Positions 26,649-34,881 are shown, counted from the first letter of the stretch. The stretch: DNA of 64,000 bases from Candidatus Methylopumilus planktonicus (GCF_006364715.1 NZ_CP040984.1:310001-374000), one strand, 5' to 3'. The notes: a model not told the origin generated them from the letters alone. Translations and numbers: made by a program.

Positions 26649-27726
26649 CGCATTCAATAATAGCCCCACCTAAACATACATTGCTTTCGTAAACAACCAC
26701 AGATTGCCCGGGAGTAATGGCCCATTGTTTTTGCCCAAAAAATATTTCCACCGAATCATCTTTTATCATATCGATTTCACAAGGGGCATCAGATTCCCGG
26801 TATCTTGTTTTGGCTCCATATACCCAATGTTTTTCTGGTAGAGCCCCATGTATCCAATGGGGTTTCTTTGCAATTAATCCATCTTTAAATAAAAGGGGAT
26901 GGGCGTGTCCTTGAGCAACAATGAGTATATTTTCTTTAATACTTTTTTCAGCTACAAACCAAGGCTCACCATTGCTCGTTTTTGAGCCACCGATACCAAG
27001 CCCCTGTCTTTGGCCGAGCGTGTAAAACATAAGACCTATATGCTCTCCTAATATCTTTCCGTGCTCATCTTTAATAGGACCTGGAGAATTTTCTATATAT
27101 TTATTTAAAAATTCTGTAAAGGGTCTTTCGCCAATAAAACATATACCTGTAGAGTCTTTTTTATCACTGTTATGTAAACCTTCTTTTTTAGCAATCTCTC
27201 TTACATCTTTTTTAAGGAGATTACCTAGGGGAAATAAAGACTTTGAGAGCTGATGTTGATTGAGACGATATAAGAAATAACTTTGATCTTTTGTTGAGTC
27301 GTCTGCTTTAAGAAGACTATATAAGCCGTCTGCTTCTTTAATTTGTGCGTAATGACCGGTTGCAATCTTATCGGCACCCATTGAAATTGCATGATTTAAA
27401 AAGGCATTAAATTTAATTTCAGAATTACATAAAATATCTGGATTCGGAGTTTTACCACTTTTAATTTCATTAATAAATTCAGAAAATACCTTTTCCTTAT
27501 ATTCTTTACTAAAATTTACTACTTCAATATCAATACCAATTTTATCGGCAACAGATACTGCATCCAGAAGATCTTGTTTGCTTGAGCAATACTCATCATC
27601 ATCATCATCTTCCCAATTTTTCATGAAGAGACCAACGACTTTATAACCTTGGTTTTTTAAGAGCAAGGCAGCCACTGAAGAGTCAACACCGCCTGATAAA
27701 CCTACAATGACTGTACTATTATTCAT
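26599..27726 (-). CDS. mnmA: tRNA-specific 2-thiouridylase MnmA
   Basis: MnmA thiolates uridine 34 of the tRNAs for Lys, Glu and Gln, using sulfur relayed by the Tus proteins. The 375-residue protein has the PP-loop GLSGGVDSSVAALLL (about residues 9-23) and the two catalytic cysteines in PDILCNSEIKF (about 97) and STGICFIGERPF (about 193). An acidic run WEDDDDDEYC follows the PP-loop region. Its C-terminal codons overlap the convergent GST gene by 50 bases. proC starts upstream, 4 bases before it on the same strand. Confidence 0.96.
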   Translation of the reverse strand: MNNSTVIVGLSGGVDSSVAALLLKNQGYKVVGLFMKNWEDDDDDEYCSSKQDLLDAVSVADKIGIDIEVVNFSKEYKEKVFSEFINEIKSGKTPNPDILCNSEIKFNAFLNHAISMGADKIATGHYAQIKEADGLYSLLKADDSTKDQSYFLYRLNQHQLSKSLFPLGNLLKKDVREIAKKEGLHNSDKKDSTGICFIGERPFTEFLNKYIENSPGPIKDEHGKILGEHIGLMFYTLGQRQGLGIGGSKTSNGEPWFVAEKSIKENILIVAQGHAHPLLFKDGLIAKKPHWIHGALPEKHWVYGAKTRYRESDAPCEIDMIKDDSVEIFFGQKQWAITPGQSVVVYESNVCLGGAIIECAIDKAQVPLPEKIVAS

Positions 27727-27730
27727 TTAA

Positions 27731-28534
27731 TTAATTAAATTCTGAGCCAATTTTTTTTGATTTTTCATAGGCAGCTCGTGAAGCCTTTAAAAGTGTTTCA
27801 TTTAATTTATTTGATTCGAGTTGTTTCAAGCCCTCTTCTGTAGTGCCGCCTTTTGAAGCGACAGATGCTATAAGATTTTGAAGGTCATTTAATTGATCTG
27901 AAGCTAAATGAGCTGCGCCGAGTAAAGTTTTACCACATAATTTTTCGGCCTCACTTCTCGACAAACCTAATTCAATAGCTGATTCGATAAATGCATTGAG
28001 GAAATAGAATATATAAGCTGGCCCACTTCCTGAGATAGCTGTAACGGCATCCATCTTAGACTCATCTTCTAGCCAAATAAACTCTCCAATAGCGCCCGCA
28101 ATTTCTTCAACAGCTACCTTGTTATTTGTATCCAAGGCTTCTTGAGTAAAAAGAGCCGTTACTCCAAGCTGGATTTGAGCGCACATATTAGGCATAGATC
28201 TCACAATATTTTTATGCCCACTTGTCCACTTCTCAATAGATTCTATTTGAATACCTGCCGCGATAGATAGAATAAGTTGATTCGAAATTTCACTGGAAAT
28301 TGATTTAAGAAGTGATTCAGCTTGCTGAGGCTTAACGGCAAGTACAATAATTTCATTGCCATTTATCTTTTTAAACTCCGCCTCCGTAGAAACTTTAAAT
28401 TTATTTTCAAGAGCTAATCTTTTTTCTCTACTAGATTCAATCACCCGAATAAGTTCAGGGTTATGGCCTTTATTTAATAAGCCGCTAATTATAGCCCCGG
28501 CCATATTTCCCCCGCCTAAAAAACAAATATTCAA
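27731..28534 (-). CDS. proC: Pyrroline-5-carboxylate reductase
   Basis: ProC reduces pyrroline-5-carboxylate to proline. The 267 residues begin with the dinucleotide-binding MNICFLGGGNMAGAIISGLL and contain the family signature near the C-terminus (SVASKGGTTEEGLKQLE). It overlaps yggS by 4 bases, a pairing conserved in many bacteria. Confidence 0.95.
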   Translation of the reverse strand: MNICFLGGGNMAGAIISGLLNKGHNPELIRVIESSREKRLALENKFKVSTEAEFKKINGNEIIVLAVKPQQAESLLKSISSEISNQLILSIAAGIQIESIEKWTSGHKNIVRSMPNMCAQIQLGVTALFTQEALDTNNKVAVEEIAGAIGEFIWLEDESKMDAVTAISGSGPAYIFYFLNAFIESAIELGLSRSEAEKLCGKTLLGAAHLASDQLNDLQNLIASVASKGGTTEEGLKQLESNKLNETLLKASRAAYEKSKKIGSEFN

Positions 28535-29247
28535 TTATCGTCCCCTTGAGTTTTTATTGCTCTCGCCCCAAAAATAGCGGTACCAATCCTAACAAGATTT
28601 GAACCATGCTCAATAGCTGGTTTGAAGTCATTCGACATACCCATAGACAATGTATCAACAGTATCAATTTGATTTTTTAATTTAGCATAAAGTACATGCA
28701 TGGATTTAAATTCATCAATGACTTTTTCGCGGTCTTCCGTATTGGAGGGTATAGACATAATACCTCTTAGTTTAAGTTTAGGAAGTTCTTTGAGCGCGCT
28801 AATAAGGTCTATTAAATGTGATTGTGCATCATCGATCGCGATGCCGCTCTTAGTATCCTCACCGCTTGAATTAATTTGAATACAGATATTTAAAGGGGTG
28901 GCGCTTGAAGGTCTTAAGTCATTAAGTAGTTTCATAACTTTTAATCTATCTACGCTATGAACCCAATCGAAGTTTTCTGCAATAAGCTTGCATTTATTGC
29001 TTTGAATGGGCCCTAAAAAATGCCACTGAATTGCAAAATTTTCTAAATGTAATTTTTTGTTGAGGGCTTCTTGAAGATAGTTTTCCCCGAAATTTATGAT
29101 ACCAGCATCAAACGCTTCAATAATTTTATCAAAAGAGTGACCTTTGCTTACAGCTACCAAAGTAACTTTCTCGGGAAAGTTATTAAAAGCAGAAGCCTCT
29201 AAAATGTTTTGATTGATTTGAGAAACGTTTTGAGAAATTGTAGTCAT
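28531..29247 (-). CDS. yggS: Pyridoxal phosphate homeostasis protein YggS
   Basis: YggS/PROSC proteins hold PLP and tune its free level; they have the alanine-racemase-like barrel but no known enzyme activity. The 238-residue protein shows the PLP lysine in LVAVSKGHSFD (K35), then NFGENYLQEA, WHFLGPIQSNK, and LSMGMSNDF for the phosphate. It is upstream of proC and separated from the histone-like gene by two terminators. Confidence 0.94.
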   Translation of the reverse strand: MTTISQNVSQINQNILEASAFNNFPEKVTLVAVSKGHSFDKIIEAFDAGIINFGENYLQEALNKKLHLENFAIQWHFLGPIQSNKCKLIAENFDWVHSVDRLKVMKLLNDLRPSSATPLNICIQINSSGEDTKSGIAIDDAQSHLIDLISALKELPKLKLRGIMSIPSNTEDREKVIDEFKSMHVLYAKLKNQIDTVDTLSMGMSNDFKPAIEHGSNLVRIGTAIFGARAIKTQGDDN

Positions 29248-29253
29248 TATTTA

Positions 29254-29290
29254 AATAAAAAAACCAAGCAAATTGAAGTTTGCTTGGTTT
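29254..29290 (-). terminator. Second terminator downstream of the histone-like gene
   Basis: The stem AAACCAAGCAAA (29261-29272) and TTTGCTTGGTTT (29279-29290) has loop TTGAAG. On the minus strand it is followed by a T-rich run. It lies between the first terminator and the yggS start, and acts as a back-up stop. Confidence 0.85.
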
Positions 29291-29318
29291 TAGTTTGTTT
29301 AGCAACAAAGAACTTGCT

Positions 29319-29345
29319 AATAAAAACGGGACATAGAGTCCCGTT
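29319..29345 (-). terminator. First terminator downstream of the histone-like gene
   Basis: The stem AACGGGAC (29325-29332) and GTCCCGTT (29338-29345) has a five-base loop. On the minus strand it is followed by TTTTTA. It begins 5 bases after the stop codon of the lysine-rich repeat gene. Confidence 0.85.
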
Positions 29346-29349
29346 ATAT

Positions 29350-29661
29350 TTATTTTTTAGCTGCTGGTTTTCTTTTAGCTGCTGGTTTTTTCTTAGCTGC
29401 TGGTTTTCTTTTAGCTGCTGGTTTTTTCTTAGCTGCTGGTTTTCTTTTAGCTGCTGGTTTTTTCTTAGCTGCTGGTTTTCTTTTAGCTGCTGGTTTTTTC
29501 TTAGCTGCTGGTTTTTTCTTAGCTGCTGGTTTTCTTTTAGCTGCTGGTTTTTTCTTAGCGCTAACTGATGTTGAAGGTTTAGAAATTGTTGCTGGAAGAG
29601 TGCTATTAGTTTCTACTGGTTTTGAAGAACCAAAAATTGCTGAAATTAATTTTTTGATCAT
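29350..29661 (-). CDS. Histone H1-like lysine-rich KPAAK-repeat protein
   Basis: A 103-residue, extremely basic protein. The first 17 residues (MIKKLISAIFGSSKPVE) could form an amphipathic helix, then comes a Thr/Ser/Pro linker (about 18-35), then 11 tandem copies of the hexapeptide KPAAKR or KPAAKK to the C-terminus. Such tails resemble eukaryotic histone H1 and the AlgP and Hc1-like proteins of proteobacteria, which bind nucleic acid without sequence specificity. It has its own promoter, a good GGAG ribosome site and two terminators, suggesting an abundant single-gene product. Function in nucleoid packing or RNA binding is inference. Confidence 0.85.
   Translation of the reverse strand: MIKKLISAIFGSSKPVETNSTLPATISKPSTSVSAKKKPAAKRKPAAKKKPAAKKKPAAKRKPAAKKKPAAKRKPAAKKKPAAKRKPAAKKKPAAKRKPAAKK
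29353..29556 (-). repeat. 18-bp tandem repeat encoding KPAAK[KR]
   Basis: About 11 copies of an 18-base unit, mostly alternating between agctgctggttttctttt and agctgctggttttttctt, so a 36-base higher-order period is visible. The copies are nearly identical in DNA, including synonymous positions, which suggests recent slippage or conversion. The whole array lies within the histone H1-like gene. Confidence 0.93.
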
Positions 29662-29712
29662 TTAATACTCCAAAGAATAAAAAAAATTTTTTTTACTGCA
29701 AATGCAAATGTA

Positions 29713-29741
29713 AATATGGACTTGTTTTTCAACCTAGTCAA
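29713..29741 (-). promoter_or_regulatory. Sigma-70-like promoter of the histone-like gene
   Basis: On the minus strand TTGACT (29741-29736) and CATATT (29718-29713) are separated by 17 bases. Transcription would start near 29706, leaving a leader of about 45 bases with a long A/T run before GGAGTATTAAATG. Confidence 0.6.
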
Positions 29742-29796
29742 GTTTTTATTGCAATTATTTTCATATTACTTTTCACGACGAATTTATTCTTTATAT

Positions 29797-31092
29797 TTAA
29801 TTTTTTACAATTACTGAGGAGCCAGTAAATACAATATTGCCATTAAAAATAGTGCTCGATACTTTTCCAGTAAGATTTTGATTAAAAAATGGTGTATTTT
29901 TACCTTCACTGATTAAAGATTTTGAATTTATTTCCCATGAATGCTCAGGGTCAAATATACAAATATCTGCATCCGAATTTACCGAGAGACTACCCTTATT
30001 AATTTCCAAAATACCTGAAGGCTGATTAGTTATTTTATTGATTAGCAAGCCCAAGTCTATTTTATAGTCCTCAGATAGCTTGTATACGAGCGGCATCAGG
30101 AGCTCTACGCTTGATGCGCCATGTTCAGACTCTGCAAAAGGTTTCAATTTATTATCTTCATTTACCGGTGAATGATCTGAACATATTGCATCAATTGTGC
30201 CATCAACAATTGAATCAATAATCTTTATTCGATCAGATTCTCTTCTCAAAGGAGGCTTTAAAAAACAGTTAGTGTTAAAGAAGCCAATATCATTATCTGT
30301 AAGAAAAATTTGATGAATAGAAACATCACAAGTCACTTTGACACCATTTTTTTTAGCTATTTTTACTAAATTTAATCCATCAGCAGTTGATATTTTATTT
30401 AAATGAACCTTTGTCTTGGTTAAATGAGCAATTTCCAGAATTTTATTGATGGCAGTAGTTTCACTTATGCTTTGAATACCTTTTAATCCTAGTCGAGTTG
30501 AGATTTCACCCGCATTTATAATGCCTTTTTCTGATAAATAAGCATCCTCTGCTCTTAAAAATGCTTTTAAATTGAATGTTGAGAGGTATTGAAAAGACCT
30601 GTACAAAACTTCTGTGTCTTGAATTGGTTTTTCTGCCTGAGAAAATCCAATACACCCAGATTCGTATAAATCATTTATTTCAGTTAATAATTTCCCACTT
30701 AATTTTTGAGTGAGCGCTCCAAGGGGATATACATTGCCTAACTTAAGCGCCTCTGATTTGTTCTTTAACATTTTCACAAGGCCTGGCTCATCCAGAATTG
30801 GTGTTGTGTCTGGAGGGCACACCATGCCAGTGACTCCGCCAGCATTTGCTGCTTTCATTTCACTTTCTAAGGTGGACTTATATTGGTTACCTGGCTCTCT
30901 TAAATTCAATTGAAGGTCAATAATGCCTGGCATAACTATTTTGTTTGAGGCATCAATTATCTGTTTTGCTTTCTTTGAGTCTAAATTCTTATTTAGTTCT
31001 GCAATTTTTCCATCTACAACGAATATATCTAATATTGCATCTATATTATTTTTTGGGTCAACCACTCGACCATTTTTAATTAAAATGCTCAT
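29797..31092 (-). CDS. Dihydroorotase-like protein PyrC' lacking zinc ligands (pseudo-enzyme partner of PyrB)
   Basis: A 431-residue amidohydrolase-fold protein of the class I dihydroorotase type. Where active enzymes have the metal motif DxHVHLREPG, this one reads IDLQLNLREPG (Q61 and N63 replace the two histidines). A later ligand site usually reading PHH is SIHQ, so it should not bind the catalytic zinc pair. Inactive PyrC' proteins are known in Pseudomonas, where they are needed structurally for aspartate transcarbamoylase. The gene overlaps pyrB by 4 bases, supporting that role. A working dihydroorotase must be encoded elsewhere. Confidence 0.9.
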   Translation of the reverse strand: MSILIKNGRVVDPKNNIDAILDIFVVDGKIAELNKNLDSKKAKQIIDASNKIVMPGIIDLQLNLREPGNQYKSTLESEMKAANAGGVTGMVCPPDTTPILDEPGLVKMLKNKSEALKLGNVYPLGALTQKLSGKLLTEINDLYESGCIGFSQAEKPIQDTEVLYRSFQYLSTFNLKAFLRAEDAYLSEKGIINAGEISTRLGLKGIQSISETTAINKILEIAHLTKTKVHLNKISTADGLNLVKIAKKNGVKVTCDVSIHQIFLTDNDIGFFNTNCFLKPPLRRESDRIKIIDSIVDGTIDAICSDHSPVNEDNKLKPFAESEHGASSVELLMPLVYKLSEDYKIDLGLLINKITNQPSGILEINKGSLSVNSDADICIFDPEHSWEINSKSLISEGKNTPFFNQNLTGKVSSTIFNGNIVFTGSSVIVKN

Positions 31093-32042
31093 GAATGTTG
31101 CCCCGCTAAAATTGCCATCACGGCCATTCTTACGGCTATTCCAAAAGTCACCTGAGGGAGAATGACAGATTGTTCGCTGTCAGCTACGGCTGAATCGATT
31201 TCTACTCCTCTATTCATTGGTCCGGGGTGCATAACTATTGCATCTTTTTTTGCTAAATCTAATCGCACTTGATTTAATCCATAAGTTTTAAAGTACTCTT
31301 CTTGAGAAGGGAGCATGATTCCATCCATTCTTTCATTTTGAATCCTTAGCATCATAATGACATCTACATCCTTAAGTCCCTTATCGATATCATAGAAAAC
31401 ATGCACTCCTAGCTTTTCAATTTCATCAGGAAGTAATGTTTTGGGAGCAATCACTCTAATTTCAGGAACGCCAAGTATATTTAATGCATGAATATTAGAT
31501 CGTGCAACCCTAGAATTTAGAATATCTCCCACGATAGCCACTTTTAAATTATTAAAGTTTGTTTTGTATTTTCTTATAGTAAAAGCGTCTAGAAGGCCTT
31601 GAGTGGGGTGAGAGTGATTTCCGTCACCTGCATTGATAATATGAATATTTGGCTTTACATGAGAGGCAATAAAATGAGCAGCACCTGATGACGAATGCCT
31701 TACAACAAAAATATCTGCATTCATGGCAATCAAATTATTGATTGTATCCAAAACAGTTTCACCTTTAGATTGAGACGAGGTAGCGACATTTAGATTAATA
31801 ACATCGGCAGAAAGTCTCTTGGCGGCAATCTCGAAAGTAGTTCTAGTTCTTGTGCTATTTTCAAAGAAAACATTACATACTGTTTTACCTCTTAAAATAG
31901 GAACTTTTTTAACATCTCTCTCGCCTATTTTTAAGAATGATTCTGCTGTATCTAATATTTGAATAATTTTTTCTTTGGACAGGCCTTCAATGGATAAAAG
32001 ATGATTTAAATTACCTTTATTGTTTAGCTGAGGATTAAACAT
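31089..32042 (-). CDS. pyrB: Aspartate carbamoyltransferase catalytic subunit
   Basis: PyrB joins carbamoyl phosphate and aspartate, the committed step of pyrimidine synthesis. The 317-residue protein shows the carbamoyl-phosphate motif FENSTRTRTTFE (about 60-71), HPTQGLLDAFTI, and MHPGPMNRGVEI near the C-terminus. It overlaps pyrR by 8 bases upstream and pyrC' by 4 downstream. No pyrI regulatory gene is present, as expected for the PyrB-PyrC' type. Confidence 0.96.
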   Translation of the reverse strand: MFNPQLNNKGNLNHLLSIEGLSKEKIIQILDTAESFLKIGERDVKKVPILRGKTVCNVFFENSTRTRTTFEIAAKRLSADVINLNVATSSQSKGETVLDTINNLIAMNADIFVVRHSSSGAAHFIASHVKPNIHIINAGDGNHSHPTQGLLDAFTIRKYKTNFNNLKVAIVGDILNSRVARSNIHALNILGVPEIRVIAPKTLLPDEIEKLGVHVFYDIDKGLKDVDVIMMLRIQNERMDGIMLPSQEEYFKTYGLNQVRLDLAKKDAIVMHPGPMNRGVEIDSAVADSEQSVILPQVTFGIAVRMAVMAILAGQHS

Positions 32043-32535
32043 GAGATTCTTTCAAATGAAAGGTAAATTTTTTATTCTCATCTAATACAAGCTCTAAATG
32101 TTGATTTTTAGAAAGGCTAATTTTTTCGATACAAATCTGCGGCGAAATAGGAAGCTCTTGCTCGTTTCTGTCAATTAAAACAGCCAATGTAATTTTATCA
32201 GGTCTTCCATAATCAAAAATTTCATTCATGGCAGCCCTAACAGTTCTTCCTGAAGAAAATACATCATCAATAAGAATAATATGCTTGCCATTAATTTCCG
32301 TATCGATTTTTGAAGGCTTGTTTTTTATTTTTAAGCCGCGACTTGAAAAATCATCCCTATAGAAAGACGTATCAATTGAGCCTGTTGCAACAGCACTTCC
32401 CAAGCTAGGCAAAATCTTTTGAAGAATAAGTTCTCCACCTCGCTGGACGCCAATGAGAACAGTGTTCTCATCAATCATCTCATTGATTTTATTTTTTAGG
32501 CTTTCTATAAGGTTTTCTGCGTTAGGTAGGTTCAT
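32035..32535 (-). CDS. pyrR: Bifunctional pyr operon regulator/uracil phosphoribosyltransferase PyrR
   Basis: PyrR has a phosphoribosyltransferase fold; in Gram-positives it binds pyr mRNA leaders, and it may also act as a weak uracil phosphoribosyltransferase. The 166 residues contain the PRPP motif IILIDDVFSSGRTVRAAM (about 87-104). It leads pyrR-pyrB-pyrC', a grouping typical of beta- and gammaproteobacteria. No PyrR-binding RNA leader was recognised in the 8 bases before it, so an RNA-attenuation role here is doubtful. Confidence 0.93.
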   Translation of the reverse strand: MNLPNAENLIESLKNKINEMIDENTVLIGVQRGGELILQKILPSLGSAVATGSIDTSFYRDDFSSRGLKIKNKPSKIDTEINGKHIILIDDVFSSGRTVRAAMNEIFDYGRPDKITLAVLIDRNEQELPISPQICIEKISLSKNQHLELVLDENKKFTFHLKESHV

Positions 32536-32543
32536 TTTTTAAC

Positions 32544-32996
32544 TTAAATTTGATCAAGATAAGATTGTAAAATAATTTTGGCAGCTATTTGGTCAATTAA
32601 TAGTTTCTTTTTCTTTAAATCAATTTTTTTATCTTTAAGTTCATGATTAGCTTCAATTGAAGTATAGCGTTCATCAATAAGATGAGTGGGGAGCGAATAT
32701 TTTTGCTCTAGTTGCTTGGCGAATTTTTTAGATAAATTAGTGACTTTATGTTCAGAACCATCCACATTAAATGGAACTCCAACAACTATAGATACCGGCC
32801 TCCATTCATCCATAATTTTTTGAATAGCTTCAAATGTTTGGTTATTAGTTGAAGATTCGATTGTTATTAAAGCCTGAGCTGTCTTGGAAATATTGTTTCC
32901 AATTGCAACCCCTATGCGTCTTTGTCCAAAATCAAATCCTATGATATTTCCTTCTCTTTGCTTACCAGGTGCTTGATGATTTTCGATATTTAACAT
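32544..32996 (-). CDS. ruvX: RuvX/YqgF-family nuclease
   Basis: YqgF proteins are RNase H-fold nucleases involved in 16S rRNA 5'-end processing and proposed as Holliday-junction resolvases. The 150-residue protein has the first active-site strand GFDFGQRRIGVAIGN, VVGVPFNVDGS and the late acidic DERYTSIEA. It lies 8 bases before pyrR and is read in the same direction. Its first 15 or so residues are a non-conserved extension. Confidence 0.9.
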   Translation of the reverse strand: MLNIENHQAPGKQREGNIIGFDFGQRRIGVAIGNNISKTAQALITIESSTNNQTFEAIQKIMDEWRPVSIVVGVPFNVDGSEHKVTNLSKKFAKQLEQKYSLPTHLIDERYTSIEANHELKDKKIDLKKKKLLIDQIAAKIILQSYLDQI

Positions 32997-33154
32997 GGCA
33001 ATTTTATCGAGCTTAATTCTAGATTCAAGCTAATAAGGGAAGTTTTTTTCGAAAAAAAAACTGACATGAAGTCAGTTTGACAGTGCGCTTTAAAATTATT
33101 TTTTCTATAATTTTTCAATGTCATTATTCTAACATAATTTAATAATGGCACATA
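32997..33154. other. Intergenic region between ruvX and ribBA
   Basis: About 158 bases between two same-strand genes. It holds the ribBA terminator (33044-33078) and must hold a promoter for the ruvX-pyrR-pyrB-pyrC' group. I saw no tRNA or small gene. Confidence 0.5.
33044..33078 (-). terminator. Rho-independent terminator after ribBA
   Basis: The stem AAACTGAC (33058-33065) and GTCAGTTT (33071-33078) has loop ATGAA. On the minus strand it runs into an unbroken stretch of nine T. It ends the ribE-ribBA transcript. Confidence 0.92.
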
Positions 33155-34237
33155 TTAATTTTCTAAATAACCTGTAATTTCAAGCCCAAAACCAATCATG
33201 CTCGGCATTTTTCTTGGGGCAGATAGCAGCTTCATTTTTCTAACTCCTAAATCTACTAATATTTGAGAGCCAATCCCGTAATTTCTCAGATCATTACTGC
33301 TCTTAAGCGGCAGAGTGTTTTCTGTTTTTAAAATATTTAGGAGATCGTTGGTGTTTGTATTGTGGTTTATAAAGATCAATACACCGCCATCCTCACTTAT
33401 TTTTTTGATTGCCTTCAATGCATTCCATGAATGCTTTTTATCTTCTATATCTAAAAGGTCTATCACCGATAAAGGCTCATGAACTCTCACAATAGTTTCT
33501 TTATCTTTTTGAATTTCACCTTTTACAAGGGCAATATGAGTTTCTTCTAAGATTTTGTCTTTATACAAAATTAATTTCATTTCGCCATAAGGCGTTAAGA
33601 TATTTTTTTCGATTAATTTTTCAATTAATTTTTCATTTTTTCTTCGGTATTCGATAAGATCTGCAATTGTTCCAATCTTAATATTATGCTGCTCTGAAAA
33701 TTTAATTAAATCTGGAAGTCGCGCCATATTTCCATCTTCATTAAGAATTTCACATATCACTGATGCTGATTCAAGACCTGCAAGATGCGCAAGATCACAT
33801 CCAGCTTCAGTATGTCCAGCCCTGACAAGCACACCACCTTTTTTGGATATTAATGGGAATATATGACCGGGCCTTACAATACTTTTTGAAGTGGCATTTT
33901 TATGAATTGCAGCTTTAATTGTTGTGGCTCTGTCATTTGCTGAAATTCCAGTAGTGACGCCTTCAGCAGCTTCAATAGACACCGTAAAGTTAGTCCCTAA
34001 GCGAGTTTCATTTTCTTGAACCATGAGAGGCAATTCGAGTATTTTGCATTTCTCTTCTGTCAGCGTTAGACAAATAAGGCCGCGCCCGAATTTAGACATA
34101 AAATTAATATGATCTGAATTAGCAAATTCTGCCGCAAGAACGAGATCACCTTCATTTTCTCTATTTTCCTCATCCACAAGGATAACCATTTTGCCTTGTT
34201 TTATATCTTCAATAATTTCAACTATCGGACGGATCAT
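33155..34237 (-). CDS. ribBA: 3,4-dihydroxy-2-butanone-4-phosphate synthase with a degenerate GTP cyclohydrolase II domain
   Basis: The N-terminal RibB half (about residues 1-200) makes the four-carbon precursor of riboflavin; its metal and substrate motifs DEENRENEGDLVLA (22-35) and RAGHTEAGCDLAHLAG (about 140) are intact. The C-terminal half resembles RibA, but the zinc-binding cysteine motif of active GTP cyclohydrolase II (C...RCDCG) is absent: the stretch after VRVHEPLSVIDLLD has no cysteines. The RibA domain is therefore probably not catalytic, as in other betaproteobacterial RibBA proteins, and a separate ribA is needed. It follows ribE by 7 bases. Confidence 0.93.
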   Translation of the reverse strand: MIRPIVEIIEDIKQGKMVILVDEENRENEGDLVLAAEFANSDHINFMSKFGRGLICLTLTEEKCKILELPLMVQENETRLGTNFTVSIEAAEGVTTGISANDRATTIKAAIHKNATSKSIVRPGHIFPLISKKGGVLVRAGHTEAGCDLAHLAGLESASVICEILNEDGNMARLPDLIKFSEQHNIKIGTIADLIEYRRKNEKLIEKLIEKNILTPYGEMKLILYKDKILEETHIALVKGEIQKDKETIVRVHEPLSVIDLLDIEDKKHSWNALKAIKKISEDGGVLIFINHNTNTNDLLNILKTENTLPLKSSNDLRNYGIGSQILVDLGVRKMKLLSAPRKMPSMIGFGLEITGYLEN

Positions 34238-34244
34238 CTATTCT

Positions 34245-34832
34245 TTATTTTCTTTTGAGAATGTTTTCAAGGTATCTAGCAATCAAGTCTACTTCAATAT
34301 TAATTTGGCTGCCCTTGGTTAGGCTTCCTAAATTAGTTTCCTTCAGGGTAAAAGGAATGATATTTACTTTAAAATTATCACTTTTGACTGAATTTACAGT
34401 AAGACTTACGCCATTTATCGCAATAGATCCCTTTTCAGCAATAAATTTCATTAGTTTTTTAGGAGGTTTGATTTCTAGAATCCAACATTGACTAGTAGTT
34501 TTGATACTGGCAATTTTTGCTATGCCATCAATATGACCTGTTACAAAATGACCGCCTACTTTTCCATTGTATAAAACTGCACTCTCTAAATTTACTAGAG
34601 ATTTTTCAGAAAAAGATATAGTTCTGCTTAACGTTTCTGCGGACACATGAAATATAAATTGATTTTTTTGTTTTTTCTGAATGGTAAGGCATACCCCATT
34701 GATAGATATGCTATCTCCCAAGTTGCTTGCCTTAATTTTATTGGCCTCATAGGCGACAGTAATGCGGGCATCTTTTTTTAAAGATTCAATTTTTTTTATT
34801 AAGCCGATGGATTGAATTATGCCTGTAAACAT
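34245..34832 (-). CDS. ribE: Riboflavin synthase alpha subunit
   Basis: RibE (also called RibC) dismutates 6,7-dimethyl-8-ribityllumazine to riboflavin. The 195-residue protein is the expected internal duplication: MFTGIIQSIGLIKKI opens the first lumazine-binding barrel, with GDSISINGVCLT, and the second repeat carries HFVTGHIDG and GSIAINGVSLTVN. It heads ribE-ribBA. No FMN riboswitch is present in the short gap to the divergent lolC, and ribH does not follow ribBA. Confidence 0.95.
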   Translation of the reverse strand: MFTGIIQSIGLIKKIESLKKDARITVAYEANKIKASNLGDSISINGVCLTIQKKQKNQFIFHVSAETLSRTISFSEKSLVNLESAVLYNGKVGGHFVTGHIDGIAKIASIKTTSQCWILEIKPPKKLMKFIAEKGSIAINGVSLTVNSVKSDNFKVNIIPFTLKETNLGSLTKGSQINIEVDLIARYLENILKRK

Positions 34833-34881
34833 AGGGTGATTTTATCAGATTAGAATGTATATCCCTGATAAAATAAACCAA

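Noticed and set aside
29353..29556. Possible CRISPR array because of regular short repeats
   Set aside because: The 18-base units are contiguous without unique spacers and encode a repeated peptide; no cas genes are near.
29209..29568. A plus-strand reading frame with repeated SCWF residues across the histone gene
   Set aside because: It is the antisense shadow of the KPAAK repeat. Low complexity, no ribosome site and no family resemblance.
32536..32543. PyrR-binding attenuator before pyrR
   Set aside because: Only 8 bases separate ruvX and pyrR, and no anti-terminator or terminator pair is seen.
34833..34881. Possible FMN riboswitch before the riboflavin genes
   Set aside because: The gap between ribE and lolC is under 50 bases, too short for the RFN element.
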